NCBI GenBank assembly: GCA_016191435.1
Contig: JACPOQ010000035.1
Coordinates: 186,001-250,000 of the forward strand
DNA length: 64,000 nt
Reading direction: 5' to 3'
Origin: Chloroflexota bacterium
GTDB lineage: Bacteria; Chloroflexota; Dehalococcoidia; Tepidiformales; Tepidiformaceae
Made by a program: the position numbers and the translations under genes. Positions 52,120 through 61,292 of this stretch are shown one piece after another; the stretch's first letter is position 1; each line of letters opens with the position of its first letter. Under the pieces are notes generated by a model. It searched no databases and was not told where the DNA came from. It saw only the letters and a list, made by a program, of their open reading frames with translations.

Positions 52120-52180
52120 CCGCCGGGCCGATCGGGTCCATCGACCCCGCCGTCGCCGCGGCTACCCGTTCCCGCCGTCA

Positions 52181-52984
52181 TCACCGCTGCCCCAGGAGCA
52201 TTGCGAAGCTCGTCAGGTTGAACAAGAAGTGAGCCGCGACCGCGTTCCACAGGTTTCCCGTGGACCAGTACAGCCATGCGAATGACACCCCCACGAACGT
52301 GAATGGGATGATCGTCCCGGTCGAGGCGTGCGACAACGCGAACCCGAGCCCGGACACCACCAGCGCCGGGATCACCCCCCACCGCGCGAGGCCGCCAAAC
52401 ACCAGCCCCCGGAAGAAGAACTCCTCCGTCAGCGGCGCCAGCAACAGCGCGACGACCGCGAACAGGCCCAGCGCCACGTTGTCGCGCACAACCGCGCCCG
52501 GGACCTGTCCCTGCGGCACCAGGATGTCGATGCCCGCCGCCCGCGCGCCCGCCGCGTACACCACCACGGCGAGCGTCGCCGCCAACGCGACCGCCGGCGC
52601 CTTCCAGAGGTCGTCCCGTGGCGAACGGTCGAGACGCAGCGCGCCCGCGATCGCGCGCGGACGGTTCCTCATCGCGAGCAGCGCCGCACCCGCGATGCTG
52701 GCGCTCGCGAGCGCGCCGAGCGCGTACGCGATCCTCGCCGTCACCACGTCGCCGGCGAACTGCGGCGGCCGGGGCAGCGCCCGCCCATCCGCCGCCGCCG
52801 CGAGCCGCTCATCCCCCAGTCTCGCCAGGTCTCCCGCCGCATCCAGCACTGCCCGGTCGTCTATCGATCGCTCCCGCCCGGCCGCGCTGGCGATGACGCC
52901 GATCGCGCCGAACGCCACAAGATAGATGACCACCCCGGTCGCCAGCCCCGCCACGACCGTCCGCGGCCCCCACGGCGGGGCCAC
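52181..52984 (-). CDS. CPBP-family intramembrane metalloprotease
   Basis: 267 residues with LTEEFFFRGLVFGGLARWGV, GFALSHASTG and VAAHFLFNL. Shares topology and many positions with the next gene, including the odd extracellular region with DERLAAAADGRALPRPPQF against DERLAAAARGDTLPGPPEF, so the two are a local duplication. Starts with GTG 52984, 32 bases after trpB, and is likely on the trp transcript. Confidence 0.92.
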   Translation of the reverse strand: MAPPWGPRTVVAGLATGVVIYLVAFGAIGVIASAAGRERSIDDRAVLDAAGDLARLGDERLAAAADGRALPRPPQFAGDVVTARIAYALGALASASIAGAALLAMRNRPRAIAGALRLDRSPRDDLWKAPAVALAATLAVVVYAAGARAAGIDILVPQGQVPGAVVRDNVALGLFAVVALLLAPLTEEFFFRGLVFGGLARWGVIPALVVSGLGFALSHASTGTIIPFTFVGVSFAWLYWSTGNLWNAVAAHFLFNLTSFAMLLGQR

Positions 52985-53016
52985 GAATCGAGCCGCCGGC
53001 GTCGCCCCGCCGCTTG

Positions 53017-54204
53017 TCAGAGCGTGACCCCCAACGCCGCCGCAACCGTATGCATGTCCTTGTCGCCGCGCCCGCTCAGCCCCACGAGGATGTCCTGGTC
53101 CGGCCGCATTGAGGCCGCCACCTGCATGGCGTGGTAGATGGCGTGCGATGGCTCCAGCGCGGGGATGATGCCCTCCGCTCGCGTCAGCGCCTGGAACCCT
53201 TCGAGCGCCTGGATGTCATCGACCGCGACGTACTCCGCCCGCTCGCTCGTCTTCAGCCACGAGTGCTCCGGGCCCACCCCCGGGTAATCCAGCCCCGCCG
53301 AGATGCTGTGCGTCTCCATGATCTGGCCCGCCTCGTCCTGCAGCAGGTACGTCCGCGTCCCATGCAGCACCCCGGGCCGGCCCGCCACCAGCGTCGCCGA
53401 ATGCCTCCCGGTCCCCACGCCTTCGCCCGCCGCCTCCACGCCGATGAACCGCACCGGGTCATCGATGAACGGGTGGAACAGCCCGATGGCGTTGCTCCCC
53501 CCACCCACGCACGCGATCGCCACGTCTGGCAGCTTCCCCGCTTGCTCCATCATCTGCTCGCGCGCTTCCTTGCCGATGACCGATTGGAAGTCCCGAACCA
53601 TCGTCGGGAACGGGTGCGGCCCAATCGCCGACCCAATGATGTAGTGCGTGGTCCGCACATTCGTCACCCAGTCGCGCATCGCCTCGTTGATAGCGTCCTT
53701 CAGCGTCTTCGCGCCGCTCTCCACCGAAACCAGCTCCGCACCGAGGATCTTCATCCGGAATGCGTTGAGCGATTGCCGCCGGATGTCCTCGCTCCCCATG
53801 TAGACCACGCATTCGAGGTCCAGCATCGCGCACACCGTGGCCGTCGCGACGCCGTGCTGGCCGGCGCCCGTCTCCGCGATGATGCGCGGCTTCCCGAGCC
53901 GCTTCGCCAGCAACGCTTGCCCGAGGGCGTTGTTGATTTTGTGCGCGCCGGTATGTGCGAGGTCCTCGCGCTTGAGCCAGATGCGCGCGCCGCCGCACTG
54001 CTTCGTCAGGTGGCTCGCGAAGTACAGCGCCGTTGGCCGCCCGACGTAATGCTTGTGCAGGTCCGCGAGCTCGGCGCTGAACGCCGGGTCGGCCTTCGCC
54101 GCCATGTACGCCGCTTCGAGTTCTTCGTGCGCCCCCACGAGCACTTCCGGGATGTACCGGCCACCGAACTCCCCGAAACGCGGCGGCATTGTCTCAACGG
54201 CCAT
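53017..54204 (-). CDS. trpB: Tryptophan synthase beta chain
   Basis: 395 residues, standard TrpB1 type. PLP lysine in [34 protein letters not shown], and phosphate-binding VGGGSNAIG. Joins indole and serine. Begins 11 bases inside trpF. No trpA follows: the next genes are CPBP proteases. A second TrpB-like gene lies at the window's end. Confidence 0.97.
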   Translation of the reverse strand: MAVETMPPRFGEFGGRYIPEVLVGAHEELEAAYMAAKADPAFSAELADLHKHYVGRPTALYFASHLTKQCGGARIWLKREDLAHTGAHKINNALGQALLAKRLGKPRIIAETGAGQHGVATATVCAMLDLECVVYMGSEDIRRQSLNAFRMKILGAELVSVESGAKTLKDAINEAMRDWVTNVRTTHYIIGSAIGPHPFPTMVRDFQSVIGKEAREQMMEQAGKLPDVAIACVGGGSNAIGLFHPFIDDPVRFIGVEAAGEGVGTGRHSATLVAGRPGVLHGTRTYLLQDEAGQIMETHSISAGLDYPGVGPEHSWLKTSERAEYVAVDDIQALEGFQALTRAEGIIPALEPSHAIYHAMQVAASMRPDQDILVGLSGRGDKDMHTVAAALGVTL

Positions 54205-54937
54205 TGCTGGTCCCCTTTGCCGCGCGGATGAACGCCCGGACCTTCTCCATATCCTTCACGCCGCCCGTCTCCACGCCACTCGACACGTCCACGCCCCACG
54301 GCTGCACCTGCGCCACCGCCTCCGCGACGTTCACTGGATCGAGCCCGCCCGCGAGCAAGAACGGCAGCCGCGCCGCAACCTCGGCCGCGATGGCCCAGTC
54401 GAAGGTCTCGCCGGTCCCGCCGCGCAGCGTTGCCGACCCCGTGTCCAGCAGCACGCCGGCAGCGGGCATCCCGTTGATGGTCTCGTAGACGTCTTCCGCT
54501 AGCGTCTCCGGCTGCATGTGCACCGCGCGCACCACTGGCCAGCCGATGCGCCGCACGAACTCCGTGCTTTCGCCGCCGGAAAGCTGCACCAGGTCCAGCC
54601 CGGCCGCGTCCGCGATGTCGTTCACCTCGTCGCTGGTTTGGTCCGCGAACACGCCGACGACGAGCGGCCGCCAGCGAAACAGCGCCTGCTCGATCGCCTC
54701 GCTCCACGCGCCGAACCAGCTGAGCCCTCGAACCTCGCCGACACTCGGCGCCTCATACGTCGCCGGCGGCGGCGTCCGCCGCCCCGCCCGCACCGCCTCG
54801 ACGATCTCGTGCGTCTCTTGCGGCGTCACCCGCCGCTTCGATTGCGCGAACATGATCCCAACGAAATCCGCCCCGGCCTTCACCACCTCGGCCGCTGTCG
54901 CCGCATCTCGGACGCCGCAAATCTTCACGTACGTCAT
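54194..54937 (-). CDS. trpF: Phosphoribosylanthranilate isomerase
   Basis: 247 residues with [13 protein letters not shown] (catalytic Cys), [26 protein letters not shown] and [23 protein letters not shown]. About 40 residues longer than usual because of an insert (residues about 55-95, [20 protein letters not shown] and onwards) between the second strand and helix; it looks like an extra surface helix. ATG 54937. Confidence 0.95.
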   Translation of the reverse strand: MTYVKICGVRDAATAAEVVKAGADFVGIMFAQSKRRVTPQETHEIVEAVRAGRRTPPPATYEAPSVGEVRGLSWFGAWSEAIEQALFRWRPLVVGVFADQTSDEVNDIADAAGLDLVQLSGGESTEFVRRIGWPVVRAVHMQPETLAEDVYETINGMPAAGVLLDTGSATLRGGTGETFDWAIAAEVAARLPFLLAGGLDPVNVAEAVAQVQPWGVDVSSGVETGGVKDMEKVRAFIRAAKGTSNGR

Positions 54938-55030
54938 CGCGACACCACTCGCGGCATCAGAGCCGCGACCGGTAGCGAGCGTCTGAGCGAACAACTGCCG
55001 CTATCGCCACAACCACCGCCGGCAACGCCC

Positions 55031-55063
55031 GGATCGAGAATCGCGAATCGCAAATCGTGAATC
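55031..55063 (-). repeat. 7-8-base tandem units after trpC
   Basis: Degenerate GAATCGC/GAATCGTG units in the 124-base gap between trpC and trpF, running into the trpC stop at 55062. Similar words occur at 59769 after trpE. Confidence 0.6.
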
Positions 55064-55880
55064 ACCCGAGCAGCTCCCGCACCTTCGCTCCCGCATCCTC
55101 CGCTGCCATCAGCGCCTCCCCCACCAGCACCGCCCGCGCCCCGGCCGCCGCGAATCGCTCGACATCCGCGCGGGTGCTGATACCGCTGAGCGCCGCCAGC
55201 AACACGCCCGCCGGCGCCATGCCCGCCAGCCGGTCCGTCGTCCCGAGATCCACATCGAAGTTCCGCAGGTCGCGGTTGTTCACGCCAATCACCGCCGCGC
55301 CGATAGCCAGTGCGCGCTCCATCTCCGCGCCGCTGTTCACCTCGACGAATGGCTCCATGCCGCAGTCGCGGCAGAGCCCGAACAGCCCTTTCAGGTTCGC
55401 GTCATCGAGGCACGCGACGATGAGCAGCACCGCGTCCGCGCCATACGCGCGCGCCTCCAGCACCTGGTACGGGTCGACCACGAAGTCCTTGCGCAGCACC
55501 GCCGGCCGCCCGTCGCCGAGCTGCCCCACCGCCTGCCGCACCGCCAACATGTCGTCGAGCGTCCCCTTGAACCACGTTGGCTCCGTCAGCACCGAGATCG
55601 CCGCCGCCCCGGCGCGGGCGTACTTCATGGCCTGCCGCGGCGCGTTGATCCCGGGCGCGATGTCGCCCTTGCTCGGCGATGCCCGCTTGATCTCCGCGAT
55701 CAGCGCCATCTCACCCGCCGCCCGCAACCGCGCCGCGAAGTCGATGGCTGGTGGCGCCCGCCGCACGCGCTCCTGCAGCGCCGGGAACGGCAGCGCCTCC
55801 TTCGCCGCGCGCACATCCAGCCGCCGCTGCGCCACGATGCGGTCGAGGATTGTCTCCGTGGCTGCGGTCGTCTCAGCCAC
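55062..55880 (-). CDS. trpC: Indole-3-glycerol phosphate synthase
   Basis: 272 residues. LIAEIKRASPSKGDI (catalytic Glu/Lys), AAAISVLTEPTWFKG, AVLRKDFVVDPYQV, GVNNRDLRNFDVDL and LSGISTRADVERF are all canonical. GTG 55880 lies eight bases inside trpD. Confidence 0.97.
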   Translation of the reverse strand: MAETTAATETILDRIVAQRRLDVRAAKEALPFPALQERVRRAPPAIDFAARLRAAGEMALIAEIKRASPSKGDIAPGINAPRQAMKYARAGAAAISVLTEPTWFKGTLDDMLAVRQAVGQLGDGRPAVLRKDFVVDPYQVLEARAYGADAVLLIVACLDDANLKGLFGLCRDCGMEPFVEVNSGAEMERALAIGAAVIGVNNRDLRNFDVDLGTTDRLAGMAPAGVLLAALSGISTRADVERFAAAGARAVLVGEALMAAEDAGAKVRELLG

Positions 55881-56889
55881 CGGCGAGCTCCTGCGTCAGC
55901 GCGACGTACTGGTCGAGCACCTCCCTCGCCCGGCCACTCGCAATCGACTCCCGTGCCGCGGCCACCCCCGCGCCCAGATCCGGCGCCGCGCCCGCCATAT
56001 GTAACGCTGCCGCCGCGTTCATCACCACGAAGTCGGTCACCGGTCCTTCGCCGCCATCGAGCACGGCCAGCATGGCGCCCGCGTTGGCCTGCGGGTCGCC
56101 GCCGATCACCTTCGCCACCGGGTGCGCCGGCAGCCCGAACTGCTCGGGTGTCAGTTCAATCTCCTCCACTGCGCCCTCACCGACCACCCAGCCGTGCGTC
56201 ACGCCCGCCGGGCTTATCTCGTCGAGCCCGTCCGCCGAGTGGACCACCATACCCCTTGCCAGCCCTCGCAGCCGCAGACTTTCGGCCACCAGCGGCCCGA
56301 ACGCCTTCGCCCCCACACCCACGAGCATCGCCCGCGGCTGTGCGGGGTTTGTCAACGGCCCCAGCAGGTTGAAGATCGTGCGCGTGCCCAGTTCCCGGCG
56401 GGGCCCGCCGACGTGGCGGAGTGCCGGGTGGTACCGCTGTGCGAACAGGAAACAGAAGCCACAGGCATCGATCACCGCCGCTGCCTGCTCGCCGGTCAGG
56501 TCCAGCCGCGCCCCCAGCGCTTCCAGCACGTCCGCCGCCCCGCACTTTGATGTCGCCGCGCGATTGCCGTGTTTCGCCACGCGCACCCCCGCGCCCGCGA
56601 CCACGATCGCCGCCGCCGTCGAGACGTTGAACGTGTCCATGCCGTCGGCGCCTGTCCCCACGATATCGATGACATCGGCGGCGGGCACCGGCTCGGCGTG
56701 GCGCTGCGTCACCGCCAGGCAGGCGGCCACCACCTCGGGCGTCTCGCCCACCATGCGCAGCCCGGCGAGCAACGCACCGATCTGCGCGGGCGTGGCTTCG
56801 CCGGCCATGATCTGTTCGAGCGCGTCCGCCGCTTCGGCGCCCGTGATCGCCCGCCGCTCGACGAGCGCCCGGATCGCGTCCTGGATCAT
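55873..56889 (-). CDS. trpD: Anthranilate phosphoribosyltransferase
   Basis: 338 residues. DIVGTGADGMDTFNVSTAAAIV, VAKHGNRAATSKCGAADVLEALG, FNLLGPLTNPAQP. ATG 56889 is preferred over the GTG at 56895 because GGGGAG sits at good distance from it. Transfers phosphoribose to anthranilate. Confidence 0.97.
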   Translation of the reverse strand: MIQDAIRALVERRAITGAEAADALEQIMAGEATPAQIGALLAGLRMVGETPEVVAACLAVTQRHAEPVPAADVIDIVGTGADGMDTFNVSTAAAIVVAGAGVRVAKHGNRAATSKCGAADVLEALGARLDLTGEQAAAVIDACGFCFLFAQRYHPALRHVGGPRRELGTRTIFNLLGPLTNPAQPRAMLVGVGAKAFGPLVAESLRLRGLARGMVVHSADGLDEISPAGVTHGWVVGEGAVEEIELTPEQFGLPAHPVAKVIGGDPQANAGAMLAVLDGGEGPVTDFVVMNAAAALHMAGAAPDLGAGVAAARESIASGRAREVLDQYVALTQELAGG

Positions 56890-56914
56890 CGCCACTCTCC
56901 CCGGCCAGTGCGGT

Positions 56915-57496
56915 TCACCACGTCCCGCCCTCCATCTCCAGGAAGTTCTTCAGCAACTCCTTGCCATGTTCCGTCGCGATCGATTCAGGGTGGAACTGGA
57001 CGCCTTCAACCTTTAGCTCGCGGTGCCGCACGCCCATGATCACCCCGCTGTCGGACCGTGCCGTCACGTCCAATTCTCCCGGTTGCGTCTCCGGTGTCCC
57101 GGCCAGCGAATGGTATCGCACCGCGGTGAAATCATTCGGTATGCCTTCGAACACGCCCCGCCCGTCGTGCTCGATCGCCGAAGTCTTGCCGTGCAGGATC
57201 TCGCCCGCCCCGGCCACGGTGCCGCCGTACACGTCGTAGATACACTGGTGCCCGAGGCAGACCCCCAGCACCGGCACCTTGCCCGCGAAGTAGCGGATCA
57301 CCTCGCGGGATACCCCCGCATCCGCCGGCCCGCCCGGCCCCGGCGAGATCACCACGCGCTCCGGGTCCATCGCGATGCACTCTGCGAGTGTCACCTGGTC
57401 GTTCCGGTGCACCACCACGTCGGCCCCTAGCTCCTCCAGGTACTGGTAAAGGTTGTACGTGAAGCTGTCGTAGTTATCGATCAGGAGCGTCGCCAT
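56915..57496 (-). CDS. trpG: Anthranilate synthase glutamine amidotransferase subunit
   Basis: 193 residues. Nucleophile in [26 protein letters not shown] loop, and the HPES triad end ([22 protein letters not shown]). Supplies ammonia to TrpE; such subunits often also serve p-aminobenzoate synthesis. Separated from trpE by four genes. ATG shares its A with the TGA of the upstream small gene (TGATG). Confidence 0.96.
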   Translation of the reverse strand: MATLLIDNYDSFTYNLYQYLEELGADVVVHRNDQVTLAECIAMDPERVVISPGPGGPADAGVSREVIRYFAGKVPVLGVCLGHQCIYDVYGGTVAGAGEILHGKTSAIEHDGRGVFEGIPNDFTAVRYHSLAGTPETQPGELDVTARSDSGVIMGVRHRELKVEGVQFHPESIATEHGKELLKNFLEMEGGTW

Positions 57497-57813
57497 CAGT
57501 CCACCTCTTCTTCGTCCAGGTCCGCCGCGACCTCTTGCAAGGCGGCCGCCAGTTCCTCCGGCGAGTACGCATAGCCGCGCCGGTCCAGTTTGAACTTCTT
57601 CTCGAGGTACGCCGGCTCGTACGAAGCGGGCGAGCGCAGGTCGAGCGGGTACGCCGTCCCGGGCTCGCCCATCAGCGCGACGAGGAAGTACCCGTCGCCC
57701 GCAGAGCGTGTGAAGCTCGCCACCTCGTGCATCAGCGGCACCAGCACCAGCTCCACGCCATCGACCCGGTAGAAGCGCACCCCGACGTGGACCGCCTGCT
57801 TCGTCACGGTCAC
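57496..57813 (-). CDS. Small uncharacterised protein in the trp cluster
   Basis: 105 residues, no family recognised. Contains [24 protein letters not shown], a tyrosine-rich middle ([20 protein letters not shown]) and an acidic tail (DLDEEEVD). ATGA overlap with the HAD gene upstream and TGATG overlap with trpG downstream show that it is translated as part of the operon. Confidence 0.8.
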   Translation of the reverse strand: MTVTKQAVHVGVRFYRVDGVELVLVPLMHEVASFTRSAGDGYFLVALMGEPGTAYPLDLRSPASYEPAYLEKKFKLDRRGYAYSPEELAAALQEVAADLDEEEVD

Positions 57814-58475
57814 GGCGCCACCCCGCCGTGGCCGAATGCGCGCACGAACGCCAGTACGTCGCCGGGGTCACGAGCGACGTGCACCGGTGAGGTGTCGAGC
57901 AACAACTCCTCATCGAGCGTGCCCCACATCGCCGCCACCGAAATCGCGCCCGCGTTGCGCGCCGCGAACATGTCCGCCGGGCTGTCGCCGATGAACACCA
58001 CCGCCGATGCGTCGTTAACCAGCAGCCGGTCCATCGCCTCGAACACCGGCGCAGGGTCGGGCTTGTGGCACTCGGTGTCGTCGGCCCCCACGACGGCAGC
58101 GAAGTACCGCAGCAGTCCGGCGTTCCCCAGCTCCTCGACCGCCCCCCACGAGATCTTCGAGGTGACCACGGCCATCGGCAGGTCCGTCGCAAGCATCGTT
58201 GCCAGCACGGGCTCCACACCCTCGTACGCGGTGAACGGCCGCGGCTGGTTGTAGTAGAAGTCCCGGTACGCCGCGACGAAACGCGGGCCGTTGTCGCCCA
58301 GCAGCCGCTGCCCCATCGCCTCCAGGCTGCCGCCGCGGTGGGACCGCCAGAGCGCCAGCGGGTCGGTCTTGGAGCCAAGGCACGTTTCGTGGGCGTGCTG
58401 GAGGGCGCGCATCCGCGCCGGCAGCGTTTCCAGCAGCGTGTCATCCATGTCCCAGAGGATCGCCGCGGCACTCAC
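57810..58475 (-). CDS. HAD-superfamily phosphatase
   Basis: 221 residues, HAD-IA (phosphoglycolate phosphatase-like): [14 protein letters not shown] (motif I), [16 protein letters not shown] (motif II/III) and [14 protein letters not shown] (motif IV). Substrate unknown; a housekeeping sugar-phosphate phosphatase is likely. GTG 58475 overlaps the upstream TGA (GTGA). Confidence 0.92.
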   Translation of the reverse strand: MSAAAILWDMDDTLLETLPARMRALQHAHETCLGSKTDPLALWRSHRGGSLEAMGQRLLGDNGPRFVAAYRDFYYNQPRPFTAYEGVEPVLATMLATDLPMAVVTSKISWGAVEELGNAGLLRYFAAVVGADDTECHKPDPAPVFEAMDRLLVNDASAVVFIGDSPADMFAARNAGAISVAAMWGTLDEELLLDTSPVHVARDPGDVLAFVRAFGHGGVAP

Positions 58476-59368
58476 AGCGCCTGCCCCGGCCGGACGATTT
58501 CGCGCGCGGCGAATACTTCTTCCATAATCGCCCACGCATCCAGCGCGGCGGGAAACCCGGCGTACACCGCCACCATTCGCAGCGTCTGGATCACCTGTTC
58601 CGGCGACGCTCCGTGGTTCAGCGCGCCGTTGATGTGCGACCGCAGCGGTCCATGCTTGCCCCCCATCGCCGCGAGCATCGCCACAACCTCCAGGCTGCGC
58701 GTGCGCCGGTCCAGCGCCGGGTGGCTCCACACTTCTCCCAACGCGAAGTCGACGATGTCCGCGGCGAGCTCGGGGCTCGTCCGCTGCAAGCGCTCGATGG
58801 AAGCATCCGGGTCCGCGCCGCCCGAGAGCGTCCGCAGGACATCCATGCCGGCGGCGCGGCGGTCGCCTGCTGGTGGCGCCGCCGCCGGCCGTGCTTCGAA
58901 CGCGAAGTCGGGCGGCAATGACGGCTCATCGAACTCTGGTTCCATCGCGGCTGCAAGCGTCAGCAGCAGCTCATCCTCGTCTTCGTCGCCGAGCCCGAAC
59001 GTCTGGAGCAGCGCGTGCCGCACCGCCCCATCCATCTCGATGGTCTCCAGTTCGCTGAGCGCGAACCACCCCGGCTCGCGACCCTCGGGCGCGCGCACAT
59101 CGCCGGTCCACTCCGTGGGCGCGTACAGGTTCAATACCGCCTGCCCGCCAGCCCGCGGCAGGTACACCGTTTGGAGGAAATCCTCCTCGATTGCCGGTGC
59201 GCGCAGGCCGTGCTGTGCCAGCACCGCGTCCATCGCCTCATCGATGTCGTCCTCGCCCGGGGCCAACACGCCACCGGGCATCTCCCACTGTCCGGCGCCC
59301 GCCGAGCGCAGCATGAGCAACTTCCCGTCGCGCGTGATGATCGCGGCCATGTGGATCTCGTGGCTCAT
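58472..59368 (-). CDS. Degenerate Nudix domain fused to a carboxymuconolactone decarboxylase domain
   Basis: 298 residues. Residues 1-125 have the Nudix fold (MAAIITRDGKLLMLRSAGAGQWEMPGGVLAPGE) but the box reads GEDDIDEAMDAVLAQHGL, so the REUxEE residues that bind metal are replaced by DAV and AQ. An acidic linker (GDEDEDE) leads to residues 185-298, a CMD/AhpD-like domain (GEVWSHPALDRRTRSLEVVAMLA, LRSHINGALNHGASPEQVIQTLRMVAVYAGFPAAL). The Nudix part probably binds a nucleotide or related ligand without hydrolysing it. ATGA overlaps on both sides. Confidence 0.85.
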   Translation of the reverse strand: MSHEIHMAAIITRDGKLLMLRSAGAGQWEMPGGVLAPGEDDIDEAMDAVLAQHGLRAPAIEEDFLQTVYLPRAGGQAVLNLYAPTEWTGDVRAPEGREPGWFALSELETIEMDGAVRHALLQTFGLGDEDEDELLLTLAAAMEPEFDEPSLPPDFAFEARPAAAPPAGDRRAAGMDVLRTLSGGADPDASIERLQRTSPELAADIVDFALGEVWSHPALDRRTRSLEVVAMLAAMGGKHGPLRSHINGALNHGASPEQVIQTLRMVAVYAGFPAALDAWAIMEEVFAAREIVRPGQAL

Positions 59369-59760
59369 CGAGTCCTCATCGCGACCGTGTTGATCACCGT
59401 TGTCAGCAGGATGCGAAGGCTCGGCGGCAGCCCTGGCGCGGCTGCGACCTCGTCCGCATCGAACCACCCGCCCGCGCCCAGCGGCAGGATGCCACCCCAG
59501 TCCCACACACTGTAGAACCCCGAAAACCACGCCCGCTCTTCGTCCGGGTGCTGGTAATCGAACGCGCCCTGCGCCCACACCGCGCTCGCTTCGATGCCAA
59601 GCTGATCCCAGAGATGCGCCTTCAGCTCCACCTTGCGGTCTTCCGCGAGCGGGCGAAACACGCCGCCGGGGAGCCCAAAGTGCCCCTCGGTGCCCGTGAG
59701 GAACACGCGCCCCTCCCGGACCAGGATCCCGTACACCCGGGCAGGCCGCCTGTCACTCAC
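59365..59760 (-). CDS. Degenerate Nudix-fold protein
   Basis: 131 residues: RVYGILVREGRVFLTGTEGHFGLPGGVFRPLAEDRKVELKAHLWDQLGI, then ERAWFSGFYSVWDWGG and a C-terminal LTTVINTV. The box lacks the Arg and all Glu ligands (KAHLWDQLGI in place of REUxEExGU), so no Nudix hydrolysis is expected. GTG 59760 has GGGAG at eight bases. The alternative ATG at 59808 would overlap the trpE TGA but reads through repeat-like sequence. Confidence 0.75.
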   Translation of the reverse strand: MSDRRPARVYGILVREGRVFLTGTEGHFGLPGGVFRPLAEDRKVELKAHLWDQLGIEASAVWAQGAFDYQHPDEERAWFSGFYSVWDWGGILPLGAGGWFDADEVAAAPGLPPSLRILLTTVINTVAMRTR

Positions 59761-59768
59761 GGCAACGG

Positions 59769-59806
59769 CTCCCGAATCGTGAGTCGCACATCGTGGACCG
59801 TGGATC
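59769..59806 (-). repeat. 7-8-base tandem units after trpE
   Basis: Degenerate units related to GAATCGTG and CATCGTGG, running into the trpE stop at 59805. Same word family as the cluster after trpC. Confidence 0.55.
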
Positions 59807-61292
59807 ATCCATACCCGAGGCTCCCACTCGGCCGTTCCGCCGCCGCGATTTCCGCCTGGTCGATCGCCCGCATCGGCGCGGCGAGCTTGTTCATCGTCTC
59901 CTGGTACTCGGTCGCGGGGTCCGAATCGTAGACGATGCCCCCGCCCGCCTGCAGGTACGCGATGCCGTCCTTCACCACCATCGTCCGGATCGCGATGCAC
60001 GTGTCCAGGCTGCCCGCGAAGCTCGCATAGCCGACGGCCCCGCCGTACACCCCACGCTTCTGCTGCTCCAGCTCCGCGATCAGCTCCATCGCCCGGACCT
60101 TGGGTGCGCCCGAAAGCGTGCCCGCCGGGAACACCGACCGCAGCGCGTCGAACCGCGTCCTGTCCTTCCGCAATTGCCCCGAGACGTTCGAAACGATGTG
60201 CATCACGTGTGAGTACCGCTCGATCTGCATCAGCGAATCGACCTTCACCGTCCCCGGCTTCGCGACGCGCCCGACATCGTTCCGCCCGAGGTCCACGAGC
60301 ATGATGTGCTCGGCCAGCTCCTTCTCGTCGGCGAGCAACTCTTCCGCCAGGCGGTCGTCCTCTTCTTGCGTTTTGCCCCGCGGTCTTGTCCCGGCGATGG
60401 GATGGTTCGTGATGACGCCGTCCTCCACCCGTACCAGCAGTTCCGGCGATGCCCCGACGATCTGGAAGTCGCCCATATCGAGATAGAACATATACGGCGA
60501 TGGGTTCACGGTCCGCATCTGCCGGTAGATATTGAACGGGTGCACCGCCGTGCGCCGCGCCAGCCGCTGCGATGGCACGGTCTGGATCACGTCGCCCGCG
60601 ATCACGTGCTCCTTAATCTTCTCGACCATCAACTCGTAGCCTTCGCGGCCGACGTTCGATTCAGCCTTGCTCCCGCCGCGCAGCACCGCGCTCACTTCCT
60701 CGAACGGTAGCCTCACGGTCGGGTTCGCCAGGCGCTCCACGATGCCGTCGATCTGGAACGCCGCCTGCCTGTACGAAGCCTCGATGTCGCCATCGAGCCG
60801 GCAATGTGCCACGACCTTGATCGTGTGCCGCAGGTGGTCGAACACCACCATCGAATCGCAGAACAGGAACATCGATTCGGGGACGCCGAGGACGTCCGCC
60901 TGGGCCCGCGCCATGCGCGGCTCCCAGTGCCGCACCGCGTCGTAGGCGATATACCCGATAGCGCCGCCCGTGAACGCCGGCACTCCTTCGATCTTCACCC
61001 CCTTGAACCGTGAAACTTCCTGCTCCAGCGGCACCAGCGGGTCGCCTTCGTATTCGAAGCCCGGGCCCGTCTTCAGCACCCGGTATGGCTGCGTGCCAAT
61101 GAATGAATAGCGCGCCAGTCGCTCGCCGCCTTCCACCGATTCGAGCAGGAACGAGTACGGCCCTTCCCGCACCTTCAGGAACGCCGAGACCGGCGTCTCC
61201 AGGTCCGCCGCCACCTCCCGATAGATGGGAAGCAGGTTCCCATCGCAGCGGCCGGCCATCGCCCGTGCCTCATCGAGCGTCGGTCGCAGCAT
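59805..61292 (-). CDS. trpE: Anthranilate synthase component I
   Basis: 495 residues. The tryptophan feedback site is present (SFLLESVEGGERLARYSFIG, with LLES). Catalytic part: VIQTVPSQRL, ASPELLVRVEDG, HPIAGTRPRGKT, ADEKELAEHIMLVDLGRNDVGRV, FPAGTLSGAPKVRAMELI. ATG shares its A with the trpS TGA (TGATG). Confidence 0.97.
   Translation of the reverse strand: MLRPTLDEARAMAGRCDGNLLPIYREVAADLETPVSAFLKVREGPYSFLLESVEGGERLARYSFIGTQPYRVLKTGPGFEYEGDPLVPLEQEVSRFKGVKIEGVPAFTGGAIGYIAYDAVRHWEPRMARAQADVLGVPESMFLFCDSMVVFDHLRHTIKVVAHCRLDGDIEASYRQAAFQIDGIVERLANPTVRLPFEEVSAVLRGGSKAESNVGREGYELMVEKIKEHVIAGDVIQTVPSQRLARRTAVHPFNIYRQMRTVNPSPYMFYLDMGDFQIVGASPELLVRVEDGVITNHPIAGTRPRGKTQEEDDRLAEELLADEKELAEHIMLVDLGRNDVGRVAKPGTVKVDSLMQIERYSHVMHIVSNVSGQLRKDRTRFDALRSVFPAGTLSGAPKVRAMELIAELEQQKRGVYGGAVGYASFAGSLDTCIAIRTMVVKDGIAYLQAGGGIVYDSDPATEYQETMNKLAAPMRAIDQAEIAAAERPSGSLGYG

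Noticed and set aside
51274..52984. Bacteriocin immunity locus
   Set aside because: CPBP proteins can serve immunity, but no precursor peptide or transporter gene is nearby.
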